Below the pieces are notes generated by a model, which saw only the letters and a list, made by a program, of their open reading frames with translations, was not told the DNA's origin and did no database searches. From Erythrobacter sp. (GTDB lineage Bacteria > Pseudomonadota > Alphaproteobacteria > Sphingomonadales > Sphingomonadaceae): DNA of 64,000 nucleotides. The first letter of the stretch is position 1. Each line of letters opens with the position of its first letter. This document shows positions 17,549-27,888 of this stretch, one piece after another. The position numbers and the translations under genes were made by a program. The DNA is taken from NCBI RefSeq assembly GCF_030066995.1, contig NZ_JASJAP010000001.1, positions 1,037,230-1,101,229 on the forward strand, given 5' to 3'.

Positions 17549-20500
17549 TCAGGCGACCAGTTTGAGCGGGGCTTCCCCACGCACAGGTTCCAGCCGGACG
17601 TTTTCAATTCCCTCGATCTGAGAAATGCGATTGGCCATTTCGCCATCGAGGCGGAAGCGTGTTCCAAGCCGGACGAGCGCGTCCTGCCCGTTCGCCATAG
17701 CCAACCGCACCACCACCTCACCCGGCGTGTCGCTTGACGCTTCAAGCTCATGGCGGAACATCTCGAACGCGGCTGCGTGGCGCACATCGACCTCAAGCCG
17801 CATCGGCACGCGACCGCGAACATCGGACAGCGGTTTGGCTCCCCTCACGGTGAGGCGGGGCGGTTCGCCGGGATTGGGCGAATCAAGCTCGACGCTCAGC
17901 AACAGGCACTCACCCGTCTTCGCCCAGCGCTCGAACTGCTCAACCAGCGACCCCTCGAAGCACGCCGCCTTGAACTGGCCCGTCGCGTCCGAGAAGTCCG
18001 CGCGCACAAACTCCGCGCCGCGCTTTGTTCGGCCCTTGCTCGCCCCTTCAACCATCGCCGCAATGGCAGCGTGACCCCGACCGCCCGGCGGCGCACCGGC
18101 TTCCATGATGCTCTGATAGGTGCGCGCTCCCTGAGCCGAGGCGGCTTCGCGATAATGCTGCACCGGGTGTGCGGAAAAGAAGAAGCCGAAATTCTCACGT
18201 TCCTGCGCCATTTTTTCAGCGCGAGACCATGGGTCTGTGGGAGATAGGCGCAGGGGCTCATCGCCCCCTTGATCGCCGCCGAAGAGCGCTGTTTGGCCAC
18301 TTTCGCGCTCACGGATCGCCGCTTCGGTGACCGCCAGCAACGTATCGACGTTGGCGTGAAGAAGCGCGCGGTTCTCCTCAAGACCATCGAGCGCACCCGC
18401 GCAGATCAATCCTTCGAGCTGCCGACGGTTCATGGAGCCTTGCGGGACACGCTCGCACAGGTCCTTCAAACTCCGGTACGGGCCGTTCGCGTCGCGTTCG
18501 TCGACAATCTGGTCCATCGCCTTTTCGCCGACATTGCGGATACCAGCGAGCGCGTAACGGACCGCGTAGCCATGATCGGTCTGTTCAACCGTGAACCGCG
18601 CCTCGCTGGCGTTGATATCGGGGGGCAGGACTTCAACGCCGCCCTCCACGGGATAACGCCGCGCGTCGTCCACAAACACGCTCAGCTTTTCCGACTGGTG
18701 CAGGTCAAAACACATCGAAGCGGCGTAGAATTCTTCGGGATAATGCGCCTTTAGCCAGGCCGTCTGGTACGCAAGCAGCGCGTAGGCTGCGGCGTGCGAC
18801 TTATTGAAACCATAGCCCGCAAACTTGTTGATCAAGTCGAACAATTCGTTCGCCTGCCCCGCATCGATGGCCGAAACACGCTTGCATCCTTCGACAAAGA
18901 TCGCGCGCTGCTTGTCCATCTCCGCCTGGTTCTTTTTGCCCATCGCGCGGCGCAGCAGGTCCGCATCCCCGAGTGAATAGCCCGCCAGGATTTGCGCGGC
19001 CTGCATCACTTGTTCCTGGTAGACGAAGATGCCGTAGGTTTCCGCCAGAATGCCTTCGAGTTTGGGGTGCGGATATTCGATAGCGACTTCGCCGGCCTTG
19101 CGTTGTCCGAACAGTGGAATGTTGTCCATCGGCCCGGGGCGGTAGAGCGAGACCAGCGCGATGATATCGCCGAAATTGGAGGGCTTCACCGCTTTGAGCG
19201 TGCGACGCATCCCGTCCGATTCCAGCTGGAAAACGCCAACGGTGTTACCCGCCTGCATGAGATTGTAGACGCCCCTATCATCCAGCGGCAGCGCGCCCAG
19301 ATCGATATCGATCCCGCGCTCGGCCAGCAGATCCACCGCTTTGCGCAGAACGCTAAGGGTCTTGAGGCCGAGGAAATCGAATTTGACGAGCCCCGAGCTC
19401 TCGACATTTTTCATGTCGTACTGTGTCACCGGCATGTCCGAACGCGGGTCGCGGTAGAGCGGGACGAGCTTGGACAGTGGACGGTCGCCAATGACGACAC
19501 CGGCCGCGTGGGTCGAGGAATTGCGCGGAAACCCCTCCAGCTGAAGCGCGAGATCGACGAGCTGCTTCACGTCCTCGTCGTTGTCGTATTCGCGTTTGAA
19601 ATCCGCCGCGCCGTTGAGAGCACGTTTGAGATCCCAGGGATCGGTCGGGTGGTTGGGCACCATCTTGGCCAGGTCGTTGCGCTTGTTGAAGCCCATCTGA
19701 AGGATGCGCCCGCAGTCCTGAATCGCCGCACGCGCTTTCAGCTTTCCGAAAGTGATAATTTGCGCGACGTGGTCGGCCCCGTATTTTTCCTGAACGTAGC
19801 GGATGACTTCGCCCCGGCGCGTTTCGCAAAAATCGATATCGAAGTCAGGCATCGACACGCGTTCGGGATTAAGGAAGCGTTCGAAGAGCAGGCCAAGCTG
19901 GATCGGATCGAGATCGGTGATCGTCAGCGCCCAGGCGACAATCGAGCCAGCGCCCGAACCGCGGCCCGGTCCGACCGGAATGCCGTTATCCTTCGCCCAT
20001 TGAATGAAGTCGGCAACGATCAGGAAGTAACCAGGGAAACCCATCTTCACGATGATGTCGATCTCGTATTCGAGACGGTCGAAATAGACCTTTCGGGTCT
20101 CTTCATCCATCTCGCCATACGGCTCGAGCCGCTTTTCAAGGCCCGCGCGCGATTGTTCGGCGAGCATCGCCGCTTCGCCTTCCTGATCGCCCGCAAGGCT
20201 CGGCAGGATCGGATCGCGATAAGGCGGAGCGTAAGCGCAACGTTGCGCGATCACCAGCGAGTTCGCGGTCGCCTCAGGCAGATCTTCGAACAGCTCTTCC
20301 ATCATGCTCGCCGATTTGACGAAAGCGTTCGGGTTGGTTTTCGGGCGATCGTCATCGACGATATAATTCGATCCCGCGATACACAGCATGGCGTCATGCG
20401 CCTGATGCATATGCGGCTCGGCGAAGTTGGCGGGGTTGGAGGCCACCAGCGGAAGATCGCGCGCGTAGGCGAGATCGATCAGCGCCTCTTCGGCGCGCTC

Positions 20501-21037
20501 GCAGACAGGGTCTGCGTGCCGAGCCAGTTCGATATAGAGCCGCTCCGGGAACAACGCCTGAAGGTTATCGCACACGGCCTGCGCGGCGGCACCCTGCCCC
20601 TCCGCCAGCAGCCGGGTGAGCGCACCCTCGCCCGCTCCGGTGAGCGCGATCAGACCATCGGTGTGACCCTCCAGATCGCCGAGCATGACGTGCGGCTCAA
20701 GCTCCAGTGGGCGCTCCAGATGCGCCTTCGAGACCAGGTGACACAGATTGTCATACCCCGCCTCGTCCTGCGCGTAGAGCGGCAGGTAATCGACCTGTTT
20801 GCCTTGCGATCCCTCTCGCGCGACGCCCAGCAGAACGCCGATGATGGGCTGAACGCCTTCATCCTTGCACGCGCCTGCGAACATGACCGCGCCGTAAAGT
20901 CCGTTGCGATCGCAGATGGCGATGGCCGGAAAGCCGCGCTCCCTGGCAAGCTTGGCGATCGCTTTGGGATCGATCGCGCCTTCCAGCATGGAATAGGACG
21001 ACAGGACGCGCAATGGAACGAACGGAGCGAATGGCAT
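17549..21037 (-). CDS. dnaE: DNA polymerase III subunit alpha
   Basis: The 1162-residue protein is the replicative polymerase subunit. An N-terminal PHP domain starts 'FVPLRVLSSYSMLEGAID'; the polymerase core holds 'GPGRGSGAGSIVAWAL' and the catalytic aspartates in 'MPDFDIDFCETRRGEVI' near residue 395, then 'FAGYGFNKSHAAAYALLAYQTAW', a helix-hairpin-helix region and a C-terminal OB part. Length and features fit DnaE1, not the error-prone DnaE2, and no imuA/imuB is present. It is the last gene of a lolC-lolD-gpx-dnaE run and ends at a bidirectional terminator. Confidence 0.98.
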   Translation of the reverse strand: MPFAPFVPLRVLSSYSMLEGAIDPKAIAKLARERGFPAIAICDRNGLYGAVMFAGACKDEGVQPIIGVLLGVAREGSQGKQVDYLPLYAQDEAGYDNLCHLVSKAHLERPLELEPHVMLGDLEGHTDGLIALTGAGEGALTRLLAEGQGAAAQAVCDNLQALFPERLYIELARHADPVCERAEEALIDLAYARDLPLVASNPANFAEPHMHQAHDAMLCIAGSNYIVDDDRPKTNPNAFVKSASMMEELFEDLPEATANSLVIAQRCAYAPPYRDPILPSLAGDQEGEAAMLAEQSRAGLEKRLEPYGEMDEETRKVYFDRLEYEIDIIVKMGFPGYFLIVADFIQWAKDNGIPVGPGRGSGAGSIVAWALTITDLDPIQLGLLFERFLNPERVSMPDFDIDFCETRRGEVIRYVQEKYGADHVAQIITFGKLKARAAIQDCGRILQMGFNKRNDLAKMVPNHPTDPWDLKRALNGAADFKREYDNDEDVKQLVDLALQLEGFPRNSSTHAAGVVIGDRPLSKLVPLYRDPRSDMPVTQYDMKNVESSGLVKFDFLGLKTLSVLRKAVDLLAERGIDIDLGALPLDDRGVYNLMQAGNTVGVFQLESDGMRRTLKAVKPSNFGDIIALVSLYRPGPMDNIPLFGQRKAGEVAIEYPHPKLEGILAETYGIFVYQEQVMQAAQILAGYSLGDADLLRRAMGKKNQAEMDKQRAIFVEGCKRVSAIDAGQANELFDLINKFAGYGFNKSHAAAYALLAYQTAWLKAHYPEEFYAASMCFDLHQSEKLSVFVDDARRYPVEGGVEVLPPDINASEARFTVEQTDHGYAVRYALAGIRNVGEKAMDQIVDERDANGPYRSLKDLCERVPQGSMNRRQLEGLICAGALDGLEENRALLHANVDTLLAVTEAAIRERESGQTALFGGDQGGDEPLRLSPTDPWSRAEKMAQERENFGFFFSAHPVQHYREAASAQGARTYQSIMEAGAPPGGRGHAAIAAMVEGASKGRTKRGAEFVRADFSDATGQFKAACFEGSLVEQFERWAKTGECLLLSVELDSPNPGEPPRLTVRGAKPLSDVRGRVPMRLEVDVRHAAAFEMFRHELEASSDTPGEVVVRLAMANGQDALVRLGTRFRLDGEMANRISQIEGIENVRLEPVRGEAPLKLVA

Positions 21038-21111
21038 GCTCGCAATCTAGGAGAATCGAGCCGATTCGTAAGGCGCTGTGGAGAACTCCTTGAGTAGAAG
21101 GAATGGCGCGT

Positions 21112-21591
21112 TCACAGCAGCTTTTCGATATCCTTCGCGATGCGCGCGGGCGTGTCGTTGGAACCATAGCGCTTCACAACCTTGCCCTCTCGGTCGATCA
21201 GGAATTTCGTGAAGTTCCACTTGATCGAAGTCGAGCCCATGATCCCCTTCTGCTCTTTCTTCATCCAGTCGAATAAAGGCGAGGCGTCAGGGCCGTTGAC
21301 ATCGATTTTCTGCATCAACGGGAAGGTGACGCCGAAGTTGACCTTGCAAAACTCCGCGATCTCGTCGGCGTTTCCCGGCTCCTGAGCGCCAAACTGGTTG
21401 CACGGGAAGCCCAGCACTTCGAAGTCCTTGTCCTTGAATTGCTGATACAGCTTCTCCAGCCCGTCATATTGCGGGGTAAAGCCGCATTTCGATGCGGTGT
21501 TGACGACAAGCAGAACCTTGCCCTTCTTGGTTGCCAGATCGAGCTCTTCGCCGCGATTGGTCGTGACGGTAAAATCGGCAATGGTGGTCAT
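21112..21591 (-). CDS. Glutathione peroxidase family protein
   Basis: The 159-residue protein reduces hydroperoxides with a thiol donor (glutathione or thioredoxin). The peroxidatic cysteine is C36 in '[13 protein letters not shown]'. The rest of the tetrad is visible as Gln in '[12 protein letters not shown]', and Trp and Asn in 'IKWNFTKFL'. The extra Cys in 'FPCNQF' is the position of the resolving cysteine in thioredoxin-dependent members, so thioredoxin use is possible. GGGAA precedes the ATG. It lies between lolD and dnaE on the same strand. Confidence 0.96.
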   Translation of the reverse strand: MTTIADFTVTTNRGEELDLATKKGKVLLVVNTASKCGFTPQYDGLEKLYQQFKDKDFEVLGFPCNQFGAQEPGNADEIAEFCKVNFGVTFPLMQKIDVNGPDASPLFDWMKKEQKGIMGSTSIKWNFTKFLIDREGKVVKRYGSNDTPARIAKDIEKLL

Positions 21592-21654
21592 GTGTTGGGA
21601 TTCCCTAACTGGCCTTGCAGGCAGATGGGGACAGCCGGAGCGCTCGGCAAGCGC

Positions 21655-22329
21655 CTATTTCAGAACCCCATCGACAAGCCGCACCACGCGGTCCATCCGT
21701 GCCGCCAGCCTTTCATTGTGTGTCGCCACCAAGGCCGCGCTTCCCTCTCCGCGCACCAGTTCGAGAAACTGCGCCAGCACGGTGTCCGAAGTCGTTTCAT
21801 CAAGGTTGCCGGTGGGCTCGTCCGCCAGCACGAGTGTGGGCCGGTTTGCCAGAGCCCGCGCCACCGCCACCCGCTGCTGCTCACCGCCCGAAAGCTGGCT
21901 TGGGCGGTGCTCCAGGCGCTGCTGCAAGCCAAGGCTCGACAGCAGGCTGTCAGCGCGCGTTTCGGCATCGGCCCGCCCCCGCCCCGCGATCATCTGCGGC
22001 ATGATCACGTTTTCGCGCGCGTTGAAATCGGGGAGGAGATGGTGGAACTGGTAGACAAAACCCAAATGCGCGCGCCGAAGTGCCGTGCGCTGATCGCTCG
22101 GCAGTTCCTGCGCAGCGACGCCTGCGATCGCGATCGAGCCTTCAAAGCCGCCCTCGAGCAGCCCGACCGCTTGCAGCAGGGTCGATTTGCCCGATCCCGA
22201 AGGGCCCAGGAGCGCCACGATCTCACCCGGTTGAATGGTCAGATTGACCCCGCGCAGCACGTCGATGCGCTGCCCGCCCTGCTCGAAGCTGCGTTTGACG
22301 TCGGTGAGGCGCGCGATCGGCTCACTCAT
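21655..22329 (-). CDS. lolD: Lipoprotein-releasing system ATP-binding protein
   Basis: The 224-residue ABC ATPase powers release of lipoproteins from the inner membrane to the LolA chaperone. Walker A is 'GPSGSGKST' at 42-50, the signature is '[15 protein letters not shown]', Walker B is '[13 protein letters not shown]', and the switch His is in '[11 protein letters not shown]'. The start overlaps the lolC stop by 8 bases, so the pair is translationally coupled. LolD-type identity rests on the pairing with the adjacent permease. Confidence 0.95.
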   Translation of the reverse strand: MSEPIARLTDVKRSFEQGGQRIDVLRGVNLTIQPGEIVALLGPSGSGKSTLLQAVGLLEGGFEGSIAIAGVAAQELPSDQRTALRRAHLGFVYQFHHLLPDFNARENVIMPQMIAGRGRADAETRADSLLSSLGLQQRLEHRPSQLSGGEQQRVAVARALANRPTLVLADEPTGNLDETTSDTVLAQFLELVRGEGSAALVATHNERLAARMDRVVRLVDGVLK

Positions 22330-23560
22330 AGCGCAGCACCTGAACCGGATCGGTGTTCGCCGCCTTTAGCGCGGGATAAAGCGTGGCCAGAAAACTGAGG
22401 ATCAGCGCGAGCGCGATAATAGCGGCGATTTCCCAAGGATCGGCCTTGGCGGGCAGTGTTGAAAGAAACCGCACTTCCGGGTCCCACAATTCCTGGCCCG
22501 TGAGCCAGGCAACGCCCCCCGTGATCTCTTCCCGGAAAAACAGGACGAGCGCGCCAAGGAGGAGCCCGGCGATCGTTCCGATTGCTCCGATCGTCGTGCC
22601 AGTTGTCACGAAGATCTTGAGCAGAGAGCGGCGCGTTGCCCCCATCGTTCGCATGATCGCGATGTCGCGCGTCTTGGCGCGCACCAGCATGACCAAGCTG
22701 GAAAGAATGTTAAAAGCGGCCACGAGCACCATGAAGCTCAAGGCAAACCCCATCGCCGCGCGTTCCACCTGAAGCGCTTCGAACAACGCCGAATTGATGG
22801 TACGCCAATCGGCGATCACCGCCTGCGTCCCCAACGCCTGTCGGATAGGAGCGAGGATCTCGCCCACGCTATTTGCATCATCCACGGTTACTTCGATCTG
22901 CCCGACCGTATCGCCCATCAGGAACAGCGTTTGCGCGTCCGCCATCGGCATGATCACGAATTTCTCATCGTAATCGTATATGCCGACCTCGAAGATTGCC
23001 GCGACCTCATAGCCCACGCGCCGGATTTGCGTACCAAACGGGGTTGGTCGCCCGTCGACATTGATCACGGTGATCGTATCCCCCACCCGCGCGCCGATGT
23101 TCTGGGCAAGGCGCGTTCCGATGGCCACGCGCCGCTCGCCCGGCACGAAGTTCGCGATACTGCCCATCACGACCTTTTCCTCAAGCTCGACAAGGTCCTC
23201 ATCGATCTGGCCGCGCAGGAAGATCGCCGAGGCCACCCCATTGAAGGACACCACCGTCGGGCGCTCGATAAGAGGCGACGCGTCTGCCACGCCGGGCGTC
23301 GCTTTCACATCCTCCAGAATGTTTTCCCAGTCTTCCAGCTTGCCGCCATAGGCCTGGATGATCGCGTGGCCGTTAAGCCCCACGATCTTGTCCGTAAGCT
23401 CCCCGCGAAACCCGTTCATCACGCTCATGACGATCACAAGCATCGCCACGCTGAGCATGACAACGCCAATCGAGATGCTCGCGACGAGCGCAATGAACGC
23501 CTCCCCCTTGCCCGGCCAGAGGTAGCGCTTGGCGATCATGCGTTCGAAGGGTGAGAGCAT
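22322..23560 (-). CDS. lolC: Lipoprotein-releasing system permease LolC/LolE family
   Basis: The 412-residue inner-membrane permease works with LolD. From ATG at 23560 it begins '[30 protein letters not shown]', the typical LolC/E start; an upstream in-frame start would add 15 unrelated residues. One membrane segment lies at about 25-50, a large periplasmic domain follows, and three membrane segments form the C-terminal third ('[21 protein letters not shown]', '[15 protein letters not shown]', '[18 protein letters not shown]'). Only one permease gene is present, so it probably acts as a homodimer, as described for single LolF-type systems. Confidence 0.94.
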   Translation of the reverse strand: MLSPFERMIAKRYLWPGKGEAFIALVASISIGVVMLSVAMLVIVMSVMNGFRGELTDKIVGLNGHAIIQAYGGKLEDWENILEDVKATPGVADASPLIERPTVVSFNGVASAIFLRGQIDEDLVELEEKVVMGSIANFVPGERRVAIGTRLAQNIGARVGDTITVINVDGRPTPFGTQIRRVGYEVAAIFEVGIYDYDEKFVIMPMADAQTLFLMGDTVGQIEVTVDDANSVGEILAPIRQALGTQAVIADWRTINSALFEALQVERAAMGFALSFMVLVAAFNILSSLVMLVRAKTRDIAIMRTMGATRRSLLKIFVTTGTTIGAIGTIAGLLLGALVLFFREEITGGVAWLTGQELWDPEVRFLSTLPAKADPWEIAAIIALALILSFLATLYPALKAANTDPVQVLRYE

Positions 23561-23659
23561 TGACGGGCTTCGTGGAGGAGAGATGGAGCGAAAAGAGACC
23601 GGCACGCGCCAGCGTGTCCAGAGCCTTAGAAGCAGGCTGCATAGCGCACAATGCGTTTA

Positions 23660-23766
23660 CGCCAGCATTTTGTGCGTAACGCTGGCGGATTGGCGGGCTG
23701 TTCAGGGCAGAAAAATCAGCGCCCTGAGGACAGGCTTGACGGTCACCTGTTTTGCCGACTTGTAAT
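23660..23766 (+). promoter_or_regulatory. Possible purF upstream region: two hairpins and a weak promoter
   Basis: The 272-base gap between the divergent lolC and purF genes holds two 7-base-stem hairpins: CGCCAGC/GCTGGCG at 23660-23687 and TCAGGGC/GCCCTGA at 23702-23727. They are followed by TTGACG (23736-23741) and TGTAAT (23761-23766), a promoter-like pair with a long 19-base spacer, ending 66 bases before the purF ATG. No known purine riboswitch core was recognised. Confidence 0.35.
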
Positions 23767-23832
23767 TGGTCCGTAACATCGCCATTGAGCGAGCGACGCC
23801 GCCCTGACGCCAGCAGCCAACAGGTCCGAGAC

Positions 23833-25323
23833 ATGCGCGCTTCCTCGCCCGAATTCGATCCTGACGAGGACAGGCTGCGCGAGGAGTGCGGCGTGTTCGG
23901 GATGAGCGGGGTGCAAGACGCGGCCAATTTCGTCGCGCTGGGGCTTCACGCGCTTCAGCACCGCGGGCAGGAAGCGGGCGGGATCGTCTCCTATAGCGAG
24001 AAGGATGGTTTTCAGTCCGCGCGCAAGTTCGGTTATGTGCGCGATAACTTCACCCGCGCCAGCGTCATGGCCCATTTGCCCGGCCCGATCGCGATCGGTC
24101 ATGTGCGTTATTCGACCTCCGGCTCCAAGGGCGCAACGGCGATCCGCGATGTTCAGCCCTTCTTTGGCGAGTTCGCGATGGGCGGCGCGGCGATTGCCCA
24201 CAACGGCAACCTCACCAACGCCCGCGCTTTGCGGCGCGATCTTGTCGAGCGCGGGGCGATCTTCCAAAGCTCGTCCGACACCGAATGCATTATCCATCTG
24301 ATGGCGCGTTCGTTTGGCAAGACCATTCCGGACCGGATGAAAGACGCGCTGCGCCAGGTCGAAGGGGCGTTTTCCATCGTTGCGATGACCCGCTCCAAGC
24401 TGATCGGCGTGCGCGATCCGCTTGGCATTCGCCCGCTTGTGCTCGGCAAGCTGAAAGACGCATATGTGCTTTCGTCCGAAACCTGCGGGCTCGACATTAT
24501 AGGGGCTGAATTGCTGCGCGAGATCGAGCCGGGAGAGATGGTCGTGATCAGCGACGGCCGCGTCGAAACCTACCGGCCTTTCGAACCGGTGCGCCCGCGC
24601 CCGTGCATCTTCGAATACGTCTATTTCAGCCGGCCCGATTCGATCATTGGAGGCCGGTCCGTCTACGAAGTGCGCCGCGAAATCGGAAAGCAGCTCGCGA
24701 TCGAGGCGCCGGTCGAAGCGGATATGGTCTGCCCGGTACCCGACAGCGGCACGCCCGCCGCGATCGGCTTCGCCCAGCAATCGGGTATCCCGTTCGAAAT
24801 GGGAATCGTGCGCAACCAGTATGTCGGGCGCACCTTTATCGAACCCACCGCGCAAATCCGTGACATGGGCGTGCGACTAAAGCTCAACGTCAATCGGTCG
24901 CTGATGCGGGGAAAGCGCGTCGTGCTCGTAGATGACAGCGTCGTACGCGGGACGACCTCGAAGAAAATCAAGGATATGGTGCTCGAAGCGGGCGCGAGCG
25001 AGGTGCATTTCCGTGTCGCCAGCCCGCCCACGATGTGGCCCGATTTCTACGGGGTCGATATGCCGACGCGCGGCGAATTGATCGCTGCGCAAATGTCGGA
25101 AGAGGAAATCCGCAATTTCGTCGGCGTCGAATCGCTGCGTTTCATCTCGATTGACGGCCTCTACCGCGCCGTCGGGGAAGATCGCGGTCGCGACAATGAC
25201 GCGCCCAAGTACCACGACGCGGTCTTCACCGGCGATTATCCCACACCGCTGACCGACCGGGAGATGGCGCGCGCGCAAGAAGCGCAACTCTCGCTCGCGA
25301 TTGAGAGCGAAACGAACACATGA
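23833..25323 (+). CDS. purF: Amidophosphoribosyltransferase
   Basis: PurF makes phosphoribosylamine from PRPP and glutamine, the first step of purine synthesis. From ATG at 23833 it has 496 residues. A short leader 'MRASSPEFDPDEDRLREE' precedes Cys19, the N-terminal nucleophile of the glutaminase domain ('CGVFGM'), so propeptide removal is expected. 'LQHRGQEAGGIVS' and 'GHVRYSTSG' follow. The PRTase domain has the PRPP loop 'VVLVDDSVVRGTTSKKI' and 'PDSGTPAAIGFA'. The next gene overlaps its stop by 4 bases. Confidence 0.97.
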   Translation: MRASSPEFDPDEDRLREECGVFGMSGVQDAANFVALGLHALQHRGQEAGGIVSYSEKDGFQSARKFGYVRDNFTRASVMAHLPGPIAIGHVRYSTSGSKGATAIRDVQPFFGEFAMGGAAIAHNGNLTNARALRRDLVERGAIFQSSSDTECIIHLMARSFGKTIPDRMKDALRQVEGAFSIVAMTRSKLIGVRDPLGIRPLVLGKLKDAYVLSSETCGLDIIGAELLREIEPGEMVVISDGRVETYRPFEPVRPRPCIFEYVYFSRPDSIIGGRSVYEVRREIGKQLAIEAPVEADMVCPVPDSGTPAAIGFAQQSGIPFEMGIVRNQYVGRTFIEPTAQIRDMGVRLKLNVNRSLMRGKRVVLVDDSVVRGTTSKKIKDMVLEAGASEVHFRVASPPTMWPDFYGVDMPTRGELIAAQMSEEEIRNFVGVESLRFISIDGLYRAVGEDRGRDNDAPKYHDAVFTGDYPTPLTDREMARAQEAQLSLAIESETNT

Positions 25324-26030
25324 CCGATAAACCCCTGGCGGGCCAGACCGCCCTCGTGACCGGCGCAAGCCGCGGAATTGGCGCTGCGAGCGCTATCGCC
25401 ATGGCCAAGGCCGGGGCGCACGTCATTCTTGTGGCCCGCAAGGTCAAACCGCTCGAAGCCATAGAGGACGCCATCCACGAGGCGGGCGGCACATCGACCA
25501 TCGCGCCAGTGGACCTGACCGAAGCGGACTCCGTTTCGCGTCTGGCGAGCGCTATTGCCGGTCGCTGGGATACACTCGAAATTCTCTTGCTTTCAGCCGC
25601 CTATTTGCCGGAGCTCACACCGCTTTCGCAGGTTGATCCCAAGCAGTTCAACGAAGCGATGATGACCAATGTGGTTGCCACACAGGCTTTGCTGGCCAAC
25701 TTCGATCCCTTGCTGCGCCGTTCGGACAAGGGGCGGGTTGTTGGCCTTACCAGCAGCGTGGGCGCAAATCCGCGCCCCTTCTGGGGCGCGTATGGATCGA
25801 CCAAGGCCGCGTTTGAAAATTTGCTCGCAACCTACGCTGCCGAAGTCGAACGGCTCAGCCCTGTACGCGTCGCCATCATTGACCCTGGTGCAACCCGCAC
25901 GCAAATGCGCGCGCGCGCCTATCCGGGCGAAGATCCCGAAACCGTGAAACCGCCCGAAGTGGTGGCGGACCGCCTCGTCGCCCTGTTGAGCGAAGACTTT
26001 GACGGCCTGCACCGCGAGCGAGTGGACTGA
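25320..26030 (+). CDS. Short-chain dehydrogenase/reductase coupled to purF
   Basis: The 236-residue SDR has the NAD(P) loop 'VTGASRGIGAASAIAM' at about 14-29 and the catalytic Ser and 'YGSTK' (Tyr-xxx-Lys) in 'LTSSVGANPRPFWGAYGSTKAA'. Loop 'ARKVKP' suggests NADP preference. Its ATG lies in an ATGA overlap with the purF stop, so it is translated from the purF message. The substrate is unknown; C-terminal 'PEVVADRLVALLSEDFDGLHRERVD' resembles the sphingomonad SDRs found after purF. A role in purine synthesis is not implied by the fold. Confidence 0.9.
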   Translation: MTDKPLAGQTALVTGASRGIGAASAIAMAKAGAHVILVARKVKPLEAIEDAIHEAGGTSTIAPVDLTEADSVSRLASAIAGRWDTLEILLLSAAYLPELTPLSQVDPKQFNEAMMTNVVATQALLANFDPLLRRSDKGRVVGLTSSVGANPRPFWGAYGSTKAAFENLLATYAAEVERLSPVRVAIIDPGATRTQMRARAYPGEDPETVKPPEVVADRLVALLSEDFDGLHRERVD

Positions 26031-26149
26031 CGCTGAGACGGATAAGTGCCTGCTTCGACACAGGTTTCATTTCATCCGTCCAAAAAAAATCCTCGAAAAC
26101 CCCTCGTTAACCGTTCTCGTCTATCGGTTGGAAACGCAAAGCGGTGTCT

Positions 26150-26572
26150 ATGAGACGCGACCACATTCGCGTTCCAGACCACTGGCAAGAGACCAACCGC
26201 TACTGGTACGAGAGCAAACAAGCGATGCCGACGGATAAAAACACTTACGATCTCGCTGCGCAGGAGGATCGCTGCGCGCCGCGGACAAAACTGACCATTC
26301 CTGCCACGCTTCGCGCCTCGGGTGGCCGGGCGTTTCAGAGCGTGGTGCACGACCTGTCGATCTCGGGGTTCTCCGCTGCGTCGATCAATCGCATGCACGA
26401 GGGCCAGGTGTGCTGGCTGACGCTGCCGGGCCTTGAAGCGCTGCAGAGCGAAGTGGTCTGGTGGGACAACTGCATCGTCGGCTGCGCATTCAGCGAGCTG
26501 CTCAGCCCGATCGTGCACGACAACATTCTCCAGCGCTACAGCCACATTTCGGCGCCGCGCAAGGCCATCTGA
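26150..26572 (+). CDS. PilZ domain protein
   Basis: From ATG at 26150 the protein has 140 residues; an in-frame GTG lies at 26144. After a polar N-terminal tail of about 40 residues comes one PilZ domain, the c-di-GMP effector fold: 'EDRCAPRTKLTIPATLR' holds the R-x3-R arginine pair, and 'VHDLSISGFSAA' holds the D-x-S-x2-G motif. Both c-di-GMP contact motifs are intact, so binding is likely. It stands alone after the purF-SDR operon, separated by about 120 AT-richer bases, and probably controls motility, adhesion or polysaccharide output; the partner is unknown. Confidence 0.88.
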   Translation: MRRDHIRVPDHWQETNRYWYESKQAMPTDKNTYDLAAQEDRCAPRTKLTIPATLRASGGRAFQSVVHDLSISGFSAASINRMHEGQVCWLTLPGLEALQSEVVWWDNCIVGCAFSELLSPIVHDNILQRYSHISAPRKAI

Positions 26573-26629
26573 CCGACCACCAGACCAAAACGGGGCGCCG
26601 CGAGCCAGGCGCGGCCCCTACCCCCTTTT

Positions 26630-27847
26630 TCAGGTTCCCGATGCGGCAATCTTGGCCGCGACCGCGCTCCAAGCGCTCCGGTATTCATCGCTCGTCGCCT
26701 TCGGCCAATTGCTGACCACCGTAAGCACCAGATCCTGCGACGGCACGAGCGTGATCGACTGACCGAAAATGCCCTGCGCGCCGAAGTTGCCTCCCGGATA
26801 GGTCCACCACTGATAGCCGTAGCCGAAACCGGAATCGCCAAAGTCGACGACCGAATCGCCCGCTTCACCGAACCAACCGTCGGGCACACTCGACGTCCCG
26901 TCGGGAGAGCGGCCCTCGTTCAACACGAAAACACCCATACGCGTGTAGTCGGCCAGGCTCAGCGACAAACAGCAGCCGCCGATATTGCCGCCGCGCGGAT
27001 CGACCATCCAGAACAGGCCGCCTTCGAAACCGGCGGGTTCGACGATCTTCTCCTGCGCGTATTCGGCAAGCGGAAGACCTACCGCATTCTCGACCAGCAG
27101 GCCGATGAGATTGGTCTCGCCGGTCTTGTAGACGAATTTCGCACCCGGCTCCGTGTCGCGTTCAAGCCGCTTCATCTGCTCGACAATCGCATTGGCGCCG
27201 TATTCGAGCACGTATCTGTTCATCTGCGCGACGTCGCTGTCGGGATCAGTGTAATCCTCGTTCCACGCGACCCCGCTCGTCATGGTGGCGAGCTGCCTGA
27301 CGGTGACGCCGTCGTAAGCAGAGCCCTCCAGCTCGGGAATGTACTGCGTTACGGGATCGCTGAGATCGCCGATGAACCCATCCGCAATCGCCGCGCCAAG
27401 CAGCGTGGACGTGAAGCTCTTGGCGACCGAGAAACTGGTCCAGCGCTGTTCGGGTCCGAAATCGAGGGCATAGTCTTCGAAGCGCACCGCGCCCTTGTGC
27501 CAGACCATCACGCCCGCCGCGTTCGTCTTCGCCATGGTCGCGCGGATTTCGCTTGCGATCGCCTCGGGAAGGGGATCGCCCCTGACAAGTTTGCTAGGCG
27601 TGGTCGCTGCGGGCACTTCATGGCCCGCAAACCACTTTTCCATCTCGCGGAAACGCTGCGAGCGCTGCTCATCATTCCAGAACAGAACCTGAAGGTCGGC
27701 CGGGTCGACTTCGGGCGGTGGGAGGAGGCGGACCTCTTCGAGCTCTGGAAGAGCTGCGTCCACGCCATTGGCGGTCTGCATCGTGGCGGTGCAGCCGCTC
27801 ACGCCCAGCGCGACGCTTCCCGCCAACAACCATTTCTTCATTCCCAT
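26630..27847 (-). CDS. Serine hydrolase lipoprotein (beta-lactamase class C-like)
   Basis: From ATG at 27847, with GGAAGAGGGG upstream, the protein has 405 residues. The N-terminus is a lipoprotein signal with lipobox 'LGVSGC'. The body is a penicillin-binding/class C beta-lactamase fold: 'FSVAKSFTSTLLGAA' carries the nucleophile Ser in an S-x-x-K motif, 'VYKTGETNLIG' fits the second motif region (Y-x-x/N-type) and 'FGYGYQWWTYPGG' lies near the third. Such proteins act as esterases, amidases or peptidases at the envelope; a true beta-lactamase role is not indicated. The C-terminal part reads 'DLVLTVVSNWPKATSDEY'. Confidence 0.88.
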   Translation of the reverse strand: MGMKKWLLAGSVALGVSGCTATMQTANGVDAALPELEEVRLLPPPEVDPADLQVLFWNDEQRSQRFREMEKWFAGHEVPAATTPSKLVRGDPLPEAIASEIRATMAKTNAAGVMVWHKGAVRFEDYALDFGPEQRWTSFSVAKSFTSTLLGAAIADGFIGDLSDPVTQYIPELEGSAYDGVTVRQLATMTSGVAWNEDYTDPDSDVAQMNRYVLEYGANAIVEQMKRLERDTEPGAKFVYKTGETNLIGLLVENAVGLPLAEYAQEKIVEPAGFEGGLFWMVDPRGGNIGGCCLSLSLADYTRMGVFVLNEGRSPDGTSSVPDGWFGEAGDSVVDFGDSGFGYGYQWWTYPGGNFGAQGIFGQSITLVPSQDLVLTVVSNWPKATSDEYRSAWSAVAAKIAASGT

Positions 27848-27888
27848 AGAACAGGGCCCCTCTTCCAATCCAATCTCAAGTCGGCGCG

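Noticed and set aside
17549..21037. Idea that this dnaE is the error-prone DnaE2 of an SOS cassette
   Set aside because: It is full length, has a PHP domain, no LexA box and no imuA or imuB nearby, and sits in a lol/gpx block typical of the replicative gene.
18992..21097. 701-residue open frame on the plus strand
   Set aside because: It is the antisense of dnaE; the real gene has full polymerase motifs.
23833..24000. Purine riboswitch ahead of purF
   Set aside because: Two hairpins are present, but the conserved three-way-junction core of purine riboswitches was not seen.
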